From Phycicoccus sonneratiae (lineage in GTDB: Bacteria; Actinomycetota; Actinomycetes; Actinomycetales; Dermatophilaceae), in contig NZ_JAFDVD010000012.1 of the NCBI RefSeq assembly GCF_016887965.1, positions 1-64,000 of the forward strand: a stretch of DNA of 64,000 bases. The letters run 5' to 3'. A program made the translations under genes and the position numbers. Under the pieces are notes generated by a model. It did no database searches and had not been told where the DNA came from. It saw only the letters and a list, made by a program, of their open reading frames with translations. Every line of letters begins with the position of its first letter. Position 1 is the stretch's first letter. Below are positions 20,245-29,292 of this stretch, piece after piece.

Positions 20245-22212
20245 TCACCAGCTGCCGCCGGAGGACCCGCCGCCACCTCCGCCGGAGAAGCCGCCCCCGC
20301 CGCTGAAGCCCGAGGAGCCCGACGAGCCGGGCGTCGACACGAACGTCCCCGCGGCCACCGTGGAGAACGAGTCCATGCTCGAGGCGACGTCGTGGAACCC
20401 GCCGTCACCCCACGACCCGGCGTACCAGAGCGGGGGCGAGACGACGTGGCCGGCGGCGGTGGCGGCCGCCGCGACCTGCTCGAAGACCGCGGCCCAGCGG
20501 TCGGCCAGCCCGAAGACGATGGCGTAGGGCAGGAACCGGCTGAAGAGGTCCTGCGCCTCCTCCCACCGGATCTGGTTCGCCTCGGCCGTCGCGAGGTAGC
20601 GCTCGAAGCCGCGCGACTGGGCGAGGACGGCCGAGCCCTCCGCGGTGCGCGAGGCCATCCGCTTCCCGAGCGAGCGGGTGATCACGCCGGCGACGCCGAG
20701 GCCCCCGCCGAGCACGAAGACCGGGCTCACCGGGAAGCCCGAGTCGGCGAAGAGCCCGGAGGCCGGTCCGGCGAGGAAGAAGACGGTGATGGCCCCGAGC
20801 CCGACGAGCACGTTGCCGAGGCTGACCCATCCCGAGCGCTGCGACTCGGGGCTGCGCCGGAACCACCGGCGCTCGACGACCTCCTCGTACATGAGCCGCT
20901 GCACGGCGTCGAGGGTCGGCTTGAACCGGTTCTTCAGCGACGACAGCTCGGTGCGGTCGGACCCGGCGAACAGCGCGTCGAGGAGGAGCTGCTCGTACGG
21001 GGCCAACGGGGCCGAGCCGGCCGGCGGGGCCGTGCGCGTCAGCACCCAGTCGTCGCTGCGCAGGGCGCGGTCCTCCTTGGCCAGGGTGAGGTGGCCGCGG
21101 ACCGCGAGGTCGATGATCGTCGCCGTGACGTCGGTGAGCCCGGCGTCCTCGTCGATGATCGTGCCGACCAGTCCCGGCTGGACGCCCGGCGGGGGCGTGA
21201 ACTGCACGGCGACGGTCGGGGCGGGGCCTCCGTAGGTGACGGCGGCCTCCTGCCCGAGACCCGGCGAGAGCCCCGGCGTCAGGCCGGCGTACTGCTCGTC
21301 GCGCCCCCGCGTCCACACGAGCAGGCCCATGAGCGACCCGGCCGCCAGGGGTGCGAGCACCCCGGCGCCGATGGTCAGCGCACCGACCGTGCGCGACACC
21401 CCGGGGCTCACCGCGCTGCCGTCGCTGCTCTCGACGTCGCCCTCGCGCAGGTCGGGCGTGAGGTCCTCGAAGGCGTCGCGGGGGAAGGACGCGACGACCG
21501 AGGCACCCTCCTCGGCCCCGAGGTCCGGGACGTCGTACGTGGCCGTCTCGCCGGGGGTCGCCGGGCAGGCGTCCGTCGACCCGTAGGGCCCGGAGAAGCA
21601 GGCCGCCTTGGTGACGGCCGCCGGACCGCTCACCTCGGCGCGGACGTCCCTCTGCGGGAACCCGTTCGCCGTGCTGACGACGTCGTAGTAGACCTCGGCG
21701 GTGCCGTCGCCGATGTCGTTGACGAGGTGGGCGAGGCGGTAGCGCACGACGTAGCGAGCGGTGCCGCGGACCGTCTCGGACGGGCTGCCGATGCGGATGC
21801 GACGGTCGGCACCGTAGTCCTCGACGGTGATGTCGGTGGGCGCGCCCGACGGCGAGGACACCTCGATGCCGGACAGCTCGTAGTACCGGTACTGCGTGTC
21901 ACTGTCCCGGTAACCGGCCCGGACGCGGACCAGCCGGTAGATGCCGTGGCGGTCCTCCCCGTCCGGGAAGCGCCACGTGATCTCCTCGGTGACGAGGACC
22001 GACCCGTCGGGCTGGGCCTCGATGCTCGTGTGCAGGCGGTCGGCCTGCTCCTCCGCGACGAGGGCGGCGGGCACCGCCCCGCCCCACGCCCCGACCCGCG
22101 GGACGGTGTCCGTGGCGCCGGAGGGCAGGGCCCACGCCGGCAGCACCGTGCCGACGGCGAGCAGCAGGGTGAGGACCGTGACGGCGGCCCCCCGCCGCCC
22201 CCGGGTGCCCAC
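20245..22212 (-). CDS. DUF2207 domain membrane protein
   Basis: 655 aa from the GTG at 22212, just after the smpB stop; longer readings would overlap smpB. A signal sequence with a basic start (GTRGRRGAA) and hydrophobic core precedes the DUF2207 extracellular beta-rich domain (about 45-260, with EDRHGIYRLVRVRAGYRDS). A transmembrane helix (about 275-300), a cytoplasmic region and two more helices follow (about 470-525). The C terminus is a Gly/Ser tail (GGGGFSGGGGGGSSGG), typical of this family. Function unknown; a predicted membrane protein. Proximity to smpB (4 nt) suggests co-transcription. Confidence 0.87.
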   Translation of the reverse strand: MGTRGRRGAAVTVLTLLLAVGTVLPAWALPSGATDTVPRVGAWGGAVPAALVAEEQADRLHTSIEAQPDGSVLVTEEITWRFPDGEDRHGIYRLVRVRAGYRDSDTQYRYYELSGIEVSSPSGAPTDITVEDYGADRRIRIGSPSETVRGTARYVVRYRLAHLVNDIGDGTAEVYYDVVSTANGFPQRDVRAEVSGPAAVTKAACFSGPYGSTDACPATPGETATYDVPDLGAEEGASVVASFPRDAFEDLTPDLREGDVESSDGSAVSPGVSRTVGALTIGAGVLAPLAAGSLMGLLVWTRGRDEQYAGLTPGLSPGLGQEAAVTYGGPAPTVAVQFTPPPGVQPGLVGTIIDEDAGLTDVTATIIDLAVRGHLTLAKEDRALRSDDWVLTRTAPPAGSAPLAPYEQLLLDALFAGSDRTELSSLKNRFKPTLDAVQRLMYEEVVERRWFRRSPESQRSGWVSLGNVLVGLGAITVFFLAGPASGLFADSGFPVSPVFVLGGGLGVAGVITRSLGKRMASRTAEGSAVLAQSRGFERYLATAEANQIRWEEAQDLFSRFLPYAIVFGLADRWAAVFEQVAAAATAAGHVVSPPLWYAGSWGDGGFHDVASSMDSFSTVAAGTFVSTPGSSGSSGFSGGGGFSGGGGGGSSGGSW

Positions 22213-22216
22213 CGGG

Positions 22217-22708
22217 TCAGTCCTCGCCGCGACGACGTGCGGCGATCGCGCGGTCGGCCTCGCGGCGGTCCTGGCGCTCACGCAGGGCCTGCCGCTTGTC
22301 GTAGGCCTTCTTGCCCCGGACGACGGCGATCTCGACCTTGGCCCGGCCGTCGAGGAAGTACAGGCTCAGCGGCACGACGGAGTACCCGGTCTCGCGGGTG
22401 GCCTGGGCGATCTTGTCGAGCTCGCGACGGTGCAGGAGCAGCTTGCGGCGGCGGCGCGGCGTGTGGTTGGTCCAGGTGCCGTTGACGTACTCGGGGATGT
22501 GCACGCCCTCGAGCCAGAGCTCCTCGTCGCGGTCGAAGCCGGCCCAGCCGTCGACGAGGGAGGCCCGGCCCATCCGCAGCGCCTTGACCTCGGTGCCCAT
22601 GAGGACCATGCCGGCCTCGTAGGTGTCCTCGACGAGGTAGTCGTGGCGGGCCTTGCGGTTGCTCGCCACGAGCTTCTTCCCCGGGTTCCGCCCGTTGTCC
22701 TTCGCCAC
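22217..22708 (-). CDS. smpB: SsrA-binding protein SmpB
   Basis: 163 aa, GTG start. It binds tmRNA and positions it in the empty A site of stalled ribosomes. Family landmarks: [62 protein letters not shown] and the C-terminal basic helix [23 protein letters not shown]. Full length, so probably functional with the ssrA gene at 14357-14724. It sits in the conserved prfB-ftsE-ftsX-peptidase-smpB order. Confidence 0.97.
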   Translation of the reverse strand: MAKDNGRNPGKKLVASNRKARHDYLVEDTYEAGMVLMGTEVKALRMGRASLVDGWAGFDRDEELWLEGVHIPEYVNGTWTNHTPRRRRKLLLHRRELDKIAQATRETGYSVVPLSLYFLDGRAKVEIAVVRGKKAYDKRQALRERQDRREADRAIAARRRGED

Positions 22709-22765
22709 GACAGGGAGGCTACCGTCCGGTCCCGCGGGGCGCGCCGGGGATTCCCGGCCGCCGGC

Positions 22766-24097
22766 TCAGGACAGGGTGTTGAGCCACTTCCGCGGGTTGG
22801 CGAAGTTGCCGTTCTCGAGGGTCTCGAAGTGCAGGTGGCAGCCCGTGGAGGTGCCGGTCGTCCCGCTGTAGGCGATGAGCTGCCCGCGGCTGACGTGCCC
22901 ACCACCGACGACGATGCGCGAGAGGTGGTTGTACGTGCTCGCCAGCCCGACCCCGCGCTCGAGGCCGTGGTCGATGACGACGCGGTTGCCGTAGCCGCCG
23001 CCCCAGCCGGCCGAGATCACCGTGCCGCCGGCCGCCGCGTAGACGGGCGTGCCGCAGTTGACGGCGTAGTCGCGCCCGGAGTGCAGCTTCCAGTAGTGGT
23101 AGATGGGGTGGAAGCGCATGCCGTACTCGGAGCTGACCCAACCGCTGCGGACCGGGCGGCTCAGCACGCCCGAGCCGGTCGAGCTGCCCCCACCGCCACC
23201 GCCCCCGCCGCCGTTCTTCGGGTGCTTCTTGGCCTCGGCGGCGGCCTTGGCGCGGGCCGCGGCGGCGCGCGCGGCGAGGATCTTGCGCAGCCGGGCGGCC
23301 TCGGCCTGCATCGAGGCCAGCTGCTTCTTGTCGGCGGCGAGCTGGTCCTCGTAGCCCTTGGCGGCCTTGGTCTGGGTGGCCGCGAGCGCCTCGAGGTCGG
23401 CCTGGGCCTTCGTCGCGGCCTGCCGGGCGGCCTGGGCGCGGGCGAGCGCCGCGGCGGCCGCCTTCTGCTTGCGGTCGGAGTCGACCCGCAGCGCCGAGAG
23501 GTGGTCCTCGAGCGCGGTGAGCCCGGCCTGCTCGGTCGAGAGCCGCTCCATCGTGCGGTTCTGGACGTCGAGGACGGTGTCGACCATCGCGAGCCGGTCG
23601 GCGAAGTCCTGCGGCTCGGTGCTCGAGAGGGCGACGTCGAGCTGGCCGAAACCCTGCTGCTGGTAGATCTGCGCGGCGAACTGGGCGAGCCGCTTGCGGC
23701 CGGTCGCGACCTCCTTGGTCGCCTTCGCGAGGTCACCCTGGGCCTTGGTCTCGTTGGCCTTGGCCACCTCGAGCTGCTGGGTGGCCTCGGCCTCGGCCTG
23801 GTCGGCCGCGACGGCGGCGGCCCGCGCCTTCTCGAGGGCGTCGCGCGCGGCGGGCAGCTTGTCCTGGGTGTCCTTGAGGCTGGAGTACGCCTTGCTCAGG
23901 GCCGCGCTCGTGTCGTCGAGGTGGTCCTTGAGCGCGTCGATCTTGCGGTCGACCGAGCGCTTCTGGTCCCCCGGGTCGGGGGCCGCCGGGGCCGAGGGGG
24001 CCGCGACCGTGACGGTGACGACGGCGCAGACCAGGGCCGCGAGTGCTCCCATCGCGCGACGGGGGGCGGAGGCGCGCGCGTGGTCAGGTCGTCCCAT
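22766..24097 (-). CDS. Coiled-coil M23 (LytM) peptidoglycan hydrolase downstream of FtsEX
   Basis: 443 aa from the ATG at 24097; other ATGs at 24106 and a GTG at 24115 are possible. Signal peptide (MGALAALVCAVVTVTVAA) then about 220 residues of Lys/Asp/Ala-rich coiled coil (SVDRKIDALKDHLDD and on), a Gly-rich linker, and a C-terminal LytM domain. The zinc-site motifs are intact: HSGRD and GCHLHFETL. The layout (coiled coil plus LytM, next to ftsEX) is like EnvC and PcsB, which FtsEX controls. Unlike E. coli EnvC, the catalytic residues here are present, so this may be a hydrolase directly gated by FtsX. The 126-nt spacer after ftsX may give it its own promoter. Confidence 0.9.
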   Translation of the reverse strand: MGRPDHARASAPRRAMGALAALVCAVVTVTVAAPSAPAAPDPGDQKRSVDRKIDALKDHLDDTSAALSKAYSSLKDTQDKLPAARDALEKARAAAVAADQAEAEATQQLEVAKANETKAQGDLAKATKEVATGRKRLAQFAAQIYQQQGFGQLDVALSSTEPQDFADRLAMVDTVLDVQNRTMERLSTEQAGLTALEDHLSALRVDSDRKQKAAAAALARAQAARQAATKAQADLEALAATQTKAAKGYEDQLAADKKQLASMQAEAARLRKILAARAAAARAKAAAEAKKHPKNGGGGGGGGGSSTGSGVLSRPVRSGWVSSEYGMRFHPIYHYWKLHSGRDYAVNCGTPVYAAAGGTVISAGWGGGYGNRVVIDHGLERGVGLASTYNHLSRIVVGGGHVSRGQLIAYSGTTGTSTGCHLHFETLENGNFANPRKWLNTLS

Positions 24098-24223
24098 GAT
24101 CACCATTGGTAACACGATTCACACGAGTCTGACCAGTCGACGGGCGGAAAAGCAGCCACACGGGTGACACCCCGCATCAGAAGTCTCTCAGGGCCACAGG
24201 GCCCCGCGCAGCCGTCCCGCGGG

Positions 24224-25129
24224 TCAGACGCGCAGGTAGCGGCGCAGCGTGACCAGGCTCGTGCCGACGGCGATGAGGACCACGCCGCCGAGCATCCAGG
24301 GCGCGAGCAGCCAGACGTCGGAGACGCCGATGAACGCCTGCGACAGCGCGATCTGGCTCGCCCCCTCGGTGAAGACGTACTTCGTCAGGCCGACGAGCAG
24401 GCCGACGGCCAGGGCCACGCCGGTGGCGGACACGATGACCATCTCGGAGACGAACGGCATGCGGATCGTCCAGTTCGACGCCCCGACGAGCCGCATGATG
24501 CCGATCTCGCGGCGCCGGATGAACGCCGCCTGCCGGATCGTCGTGGCCATGAGCAGCGCGGCGCAGGAGGCCATGAGCGCGGCGAGGAAGACCGCGAAGA
24601 CGGTGATCCAGTTGATGATCGTGAAGAACTTCGAGAGGACCTTCTCCTGGTCCTGCACCGTGGCCACGCCCGGGGCGTCCTCGAACTGGCTCGTGACGAC
24701 GGCGTACTTCGTCGGGTCGTTCAGCTGCACGCGCAGGCTCTGCGGGATGTCACCGACCTGGACGTTGCCGGCGATCGGGCTGTTGCGGAACTGCTCCTTG
24801 AACCGGTCGTAGGCCTCCTGCTCGGACTCGTAGAAGACCTGCTTGACCTCGGGGAGCGCCTCGAGCTGGGACTGCAGCGCCGACTTCTCGGCGTCGGTGA
24901 CGGCCTTGTTCTCGCAGTTCGGCTGCAGCGAGTCGGCGGTGCACAGGTAGATCGAGACCTGGATGCGGTCGTACCAGTAGCCCTTCATCGTGTCGGCCTG
25001 GCGCTGCGCGAGCAGGCCGAGGCCGAGGAGGAAGATCGAGACCATCGTCACGAGGACGACGGAGACGGCCATCGAGACGTTGCGCCGGAGGCCGGAGCCG
25101 ACCTCGGAGGCGAGGAAGCGGGTCTGCAC
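24224..25129 (-). CDS. ftsX: Cell-division ABC transporter permease FtsX
   Basis: 301 aa, GTG start 3 nt after the ftsE stop. Four transmembrane helices: one at about 22-43, and three in the last 140 residues (about 175-195, 228-250, 275-295). The large extracellular loop (about 45-170, with CTADSLQPNCENK) is the part that contacts hydrolases in other species. The C-terminal MacB/FtsX signature RRREIGIMRLVGASNW is present. It forms the FtsEX complex that couples ATP hydrolysis to septal peptidoglycan cleavage; the M23 gene downstream is the likely partner. Confidence 0.96.
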   Translation of the reverse strand: MQTRFLASEVGSGLRRNVSMAVSVVLVTMVSIFLLGLGLLAQRQADTMKGYWYDRIQVSIYLCTADSLQPNCENKAVTDAEKSALQSQLEALPEVKQVFYESEQEAYDRFKEQFRNSPIAGNVQVGDIPQSLRVQLNDPTKYAVVTSQFEDAPGVATVQDQEKVLSKFFTIINWITVFAVFLAALMASCAALLMATTIRQAAFIRRREIGIMRLVGASNWTIRMPFVSEMVIVSATGVALAVGLLVGLTKYVFTEGASQIALSQAFIGVSDVWLLAPWMLGGVVLIAVGTSLVTLRRYLRV

Positions 25130-25132
25130 GGC

Positions 25133-25834
<702 letters not shown>

Positions 25835-26109
25835 GCGGTGGGGATGGCCTCACGGCTCGGGAGCAGGGACCGGCGGCGATGCGCGGCAGCATCGAGGATA
25901 GGTCGGTCCGCCGAGAATCCTCGTGAGCGCCCGGCCGTCGGCGTTTCCGCCCGGCACCCTCCGAACGACCAGGGCAGCTGCAGGACGGACGGCGCCCTTC
26001 CGCGGGACGATCTGGAACAACCCACGTATCACCGAGCGGGACGACGCCTCCTCCCCGCGTGGCCCCTGCCCACCCTGACGCGGGCCCCGTACCGATGACG
26101 AGGACACCC

Positions 26110-27507
26110 ATGGCCGCATCCGAAACACCCCCGAGCTTCGTCTTCACCGAACCCTCCAGGGCCGTCCGGCTCACAGCGCTGGCGGCGAGCGCGATCACCA
26201 CGCTCTTCCTCCGACCGGTGACCCGCCTCGCGTGGAGCGCCGCCGCGATCGTCGTCGTCACCCTCGCGGTGACCGTGCCGCTGCGCGCGGAGCGGCGCTG
26301 GTGGGTCCAGGTCCTGGTCGTCGTCGTGAGCGTGGTCGCCCTCGGCGCCCTGCGCGCGCTCATCGCCAACGTGGCCCGTCGGCCTCGGAGCCGCCGCCTG
26401 CTGGACGGCCCTCCCGCCTTCGAGCACCTCGACGTGATGCCGAGGCGTCTGCTCGTCTTCCTGCTGCGGTGCGCGGACGGCCTCCGGCTCGAGTTCGACC
26501 CGGTCGGGCGCGAGCTCTTGGGAGTGCAGGCTGCCGCCGCCGAGAAGGTCATGAGCGAGACCCTGCGACGCCAGTACGAGCAGCGACACGGGCGGGACGA
26601 CTGGCCTCGCGCGTGGGCCGAGATCTCGTCGACCTCGCTCGGGCGCGCAACCCTCCTGGACGCCGTGCGATCCGGCCTGGCCGGTCTCATCACGTTGAAC
26701 ATGCGCTTCGTCGGCGACCTGCTCGCCGCGATGCTCAGCATCTTCGTCGCCGCCGTGGCCTGGGCCGGTGCGTCGGCAGCCCGTACCGGTGATCCCCTGG
26801 TGCCCCTCCAGGTCACCCTCGTCGCCGGCCTCGTCGTGTCCGGCCTGGCGTTCCTCCTGTGGACCGTCGGACTGAGGCAGGTCGTCCTCCTCGATCCGGA
26901 CGACGTCGCCGGCCTCGAGCTCCCGAGCGAGATCCCGATGATGACGGACGAGGCCCGGCGCGCTCGGGAGGACGCGCATCGCATGCTGCGTGAGACCGAG
27001 GAGTACGAGGCGATCAGGTCCAACACCGGGCGGACCTTCCTGCCGAAGGTCGACATCGGCGCCTCCTACGTGCGCGCTGTGCGCGACCACACCCTGCGCC
27101 AGTGCCTGGCGGCGACGGCCGAGGCCGCGATGACCCTCGCGGTCCTGCTCGCGGCACAGTTCGCTATCGGCCGCGTCGTCTCCTCGTGGCCCGCTGACGA
27201 CCATGCGGCGTGGACCCAGCGGTTCGTCGTGGGCGTCGCCCTCCTTCCCGTCGCCCTCTGCCTGGCGACGGCCTTCGGGTTCTGGATCTTCACGCAGTTC
27301 GACCGCGTCGTCGCGGTCGTCGTCGGGGCGACCCTGACCGCCGTCGTGCCCGCGGTGCTGGCCTACGCGCTCGGCCAGGGCTCCCCGCTCTCCGTCGGGG
27401 GCACGGCGATGCTGAGCGCTGCCGTCGGGAGCCTGCCGTTGGCCGTCGCCGAGCTCGTCAAGTGGCAGCCGACCACGAGGACGCCTCGGGAGGCTTCCAC
27501 CGCCTGA
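26110..27507 (+). CDS. Polytopic membrane protein of unknown function (between ftsE and prfB)
   Basis: 465 aa. The ATG at 26110 is chosen because GAGGA lies 6 nt upstream; an ATG at 26095 would add five residues. About eight hydrophobic segments: two near the start (about 20-80), two around 195-250, and four in the last 160 residues. Between them lies a soluble region with a charged helical section (DEARRAREDAHRMLRETEEY). I recognise no family. It is on the opposite strand to its neighbours and interrupts the usual prfB-ftsE adjacency, which suggests insertion. It lacks flanking repeats or integrase genes. Confidence 0.7.
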   Translation: MAASETPPSFVFTEPSRAVRLTALAASAITTLFLRPVTRLAWSAAAIVVVTLAVTVPLRAERRWWVQVLVVVVSVVALGALRALIANVARRPRSRRLLDGPPAFEHLDVMPRRLLVFLLRCADGLRLEFDPVGRELLGVQAAAAEKVMSETLRRQYEQRHGRDDWPRAWAEISSTSLGRATLLDAVRSGLAGLITLNMRFVGDLLAAMLSIFVAAVAWAGASAARTGDPLVPLQVTLVAGLVVSGLAFLLWTVGLRQVVLLDPDDVAGLELPSEIPMMTDEARRAREDAHRMLRETEEYEAIRSNTGRTFLPKVDIGASYVRAVRDHTLRQCLAATAEAAMTLAVLLAAQFAIGRVVSSWPADDHAAWTQRFVVGVALLPVALCLATAFGFWIFTQFDRVVAVVVGATLTAVVPAVLAYALGQGSPLSVGGTAMLSAAVGSLPLAVAELVKWQPTTRTPREASTA

Positions 27508-27538
27508 CGGCTCGCTTGGCCGACGTCCGCGAACAGGG

Positions 27539-28045
27539 TCAGGGGGTGCGCAGGACCGGCAGCTCGTCCTCGGTGACCCCGAGGACGGTGCGGAAGGTGT
27601 CGGCCACGGCCTCGGCGGCGCGCCGGGCGTCGGCCTCGGGCAGGTAGGGGTGCTCGGGGACGTCGTCGGGCCAGAACCGGACGAAGTCGTCGCCGTCGCC
27701 GGCGCTCGGGGCGTGCCAGCCGGCGGCGAGGACGGCGTCGGTCTCCTCGGCCGTCCACGGGAACGGTCCGCCGAGCCGCTCGGAGCCGACCCAGTGCCCG
27801 CGCAGGTGCTCCTCGACGCGCACGAGGCGCACCGAGGGGACGGTGGGCCGCTTCCGTCCGCCGAGGACCCGGCTGAGCCGGCCGGCGCCCGGCGGGCGGG
27901 CGTTGCGCGCGAACCGGCGCGGGGCGGCGACGACGAGCGCGCCGTCGTCGGGCAGCGCACGCACGGCGGTGGCGAGGGCGTCGGTCCAGGCGGCCCAGGT
28001 GGCCGGGGTGGGGCCGGCGGGCGCGGCGGCGGGGTCGGTGCTCAT
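27539..28045 (-). CDS. TY-Chap-like N-terminal domain protein, function unknown
   Basis: 168 aa from the ATG at 28045. The central region (HLRGHWVGSERLGGPFPWTAEE, then LAAGWHAPSAGDGDDFVRFWP) resembles the N-terminal module of TY-Chap/YbjN-type actinobacterial proteins; that match is from memory and is tentative. No membrane segment. It begins 17 nt after the prfB stop on the same strand and is probably in the prfB transcript. It is convergent with the membrane-protein gene, 31 nt apart. Confidence 0.62.
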   Translation of the reverse strand: MSTDPAAAPAGPTPATWAAWTDALATAVRALPDDGALVVAAPRRFARNARPPGAGRLSRVLGGRKRPTVPSVRLVRVEEHLRGHWVGSERLGGPFPWTAEETDAVLAAGWHAPSAGDGDDFVRFWPDDVPEHPYLPEADARRAAEAVADTFRTVLGVTEDELPVLRTP

Positions 28046-28062
28046 CGGGCGGGGGTGGGGCC

Positions 28063-29181
28063 TCAGCCCGCGGCGTCGGCCTTCTCCTGGGCCTTGCGCC
28101 ACCGGATGCCGGCCTCGATGAAGCCGTCGATGTCGCCGTCGAAGACGCCGGAGGTGTTGCCGACCTCGTGCTCGGTGCGCAGGTCCTTGACCATCTGGTA
28201 CGGGTGGAGGACGTAGGAGCGCATCTGGTCGCCCCAGCTGGCCTTGATGTCGCCGGCGAGCTCCTTGCGCTCGGCGGCCTCCTCGGCCTTCTTGATGAGC
28301 AGGAGGCGCGACTGCATGACGCGCAGCGCGGCGGCGCGGTTCTGGATCTGGCTCTTCTCGTTCTGCATCGAGACGACCGTGCCGGTGGGGATGTGCGTCA
28401 TCCGGACCGCGGAGTCGGTGGTGTTGACCGACTGCCCACCGGGACCGCTGGAGCGGAAGACGTCGATCTTCAGCTCGTTCTCGGGGATGTCGATCGAGTC
28501 GGTGCCCTCGATGAGCGGTACGACCTCGACGGCCGCAAAGCTCGTCTGGCGGCGGCCCTGGTTGTCGAAGGGGCTGATCCGGACGAGCCGGTGGGTGCCG
28601 CCCTCGACCGAGAGGTTGCCGTAGGCGTAGGGCACGTCGACCTCGAAGGTCGCGGACTTCAGGCCCGCCTCCTCGGCGTAGCTCGTGTCCATGACCTTCG
28701 TCGGGTAGCCGTGGCGCTCGGCCCAGCGCAGGTACATCCGCAGGAGCATCTCGGCGAAGTCGGCGGCGTCGACGCCCCCCGCGCCGGAGCGGATGGTGAC
28801 GACGGCGGCGCGCTCGTCGTACTCGCCGGAGAGCAGGGTGCGGACCTCGAGCTCGCCGACCGCCTTGCGCACCTTGACGAGCTCGCGCTCGGCCTCGGCG
28901 AGGGTGTCGGCGTCGTTCTCCTCCTGACCCATCTCGACGAGGACCTCGAGGTCGTCGATGCGCGCGTCCATGCCGGTGACGCGGTCGAACTCGGCCTTGG
29001 CGCGGGAGAGCCCGGAGGTCACCTGCTGGGCGCGCTCCTGGTCGTCCCAGAGGGCGGGGTCGGCGGCCTGCTGCTCGAGCTCGCCGATCTGCTGCTCGAG
29101 GGCGGCGAGGTCGGTGACCTCCCGGACCGACGCCATGGTGTTGCGCAGGTCCTTGATCTCCTGGGTGAAGTCGGTGGCCAC
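28063..29181 (-). CDS. prfB: Peptide chain release factor 2
   Basis: 372 aa, GTG start. It recognises UGA and UAA stop codons and triggers peptide release. Motifs: the anticodon-like SPF tripeptide at about 203-205 in [10 protein letters not shown], and GGQ at about 248-250 in [14 protein letters not shown]. The frame is continuous: the programmed +1 frameshift with an internal UGA found in prfB of many bacteria is absent, as is usual in actinobacteria. The gene diverges from the PKD-protein gene across 111 nt. Confidence 0.97.
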   Translation of the reverse strand: MATDFTQEIKDLRNTMASVREVTDLAALEQQIGELEQQAADPALWDDQERAQQVTSGLSRAKAEFDRVTGMDARIDDLEVLVEMGQEENDADTLAEAERELVKVRKAVGELEVRTLLSGEYDERAAVVTIRSGAGGVDAADFAEMLLRMYLRWAERHGYPTKVMDTSYAEEAGLKSATFEVDVPYAYGNLSVEGGTHRLVRISPFDNQGRRQTSFAAVEVVPLIEGTDSIDIPENELKIDVFRSSGPGGQSVNTTDSAVRMTHIPTGTVVSMQNEKSQIQNRAAALRVMQSRLLLIKKAEEAAERKELAGDIKASWGDQMRSYVLHPYQMVKDLRTEHEVGNTSGVFDGDIDGFIEAGIRWRKAQEKADAAG

Positions 29182-29292
29182 GAGGGGCAAGCCTACGCGA
29201 GCAGGGGCGGGGCCTCGTCGCCCGCCGGTGCGTATCACCGCCCTGCGCGGCGCCTCCTCCTCGGCAGCATCCCCTGAGCGAGAGGCCGCGCC

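Noticed and set aside
24098-24223. c-di-AMP (ydaO-type) riboswitch upstream of the M23 peptidase
   Set aside because: These riboswitches precede many actinobacterial cell-wall hydrolases, but the spacer here is only 126 nt and I cannot see the conserved core.
26110-27507. Mobile element explaining the insertion at prfB-ftsE
   Set aside because: No transposase, integrase, tRNA, terminal repeats or target duplications are visible around the gene.
28063-29181. Programmed +1 frameshift in prfB
   Set aside because: The frame is continuous through the usual site and no internal TGA is present.
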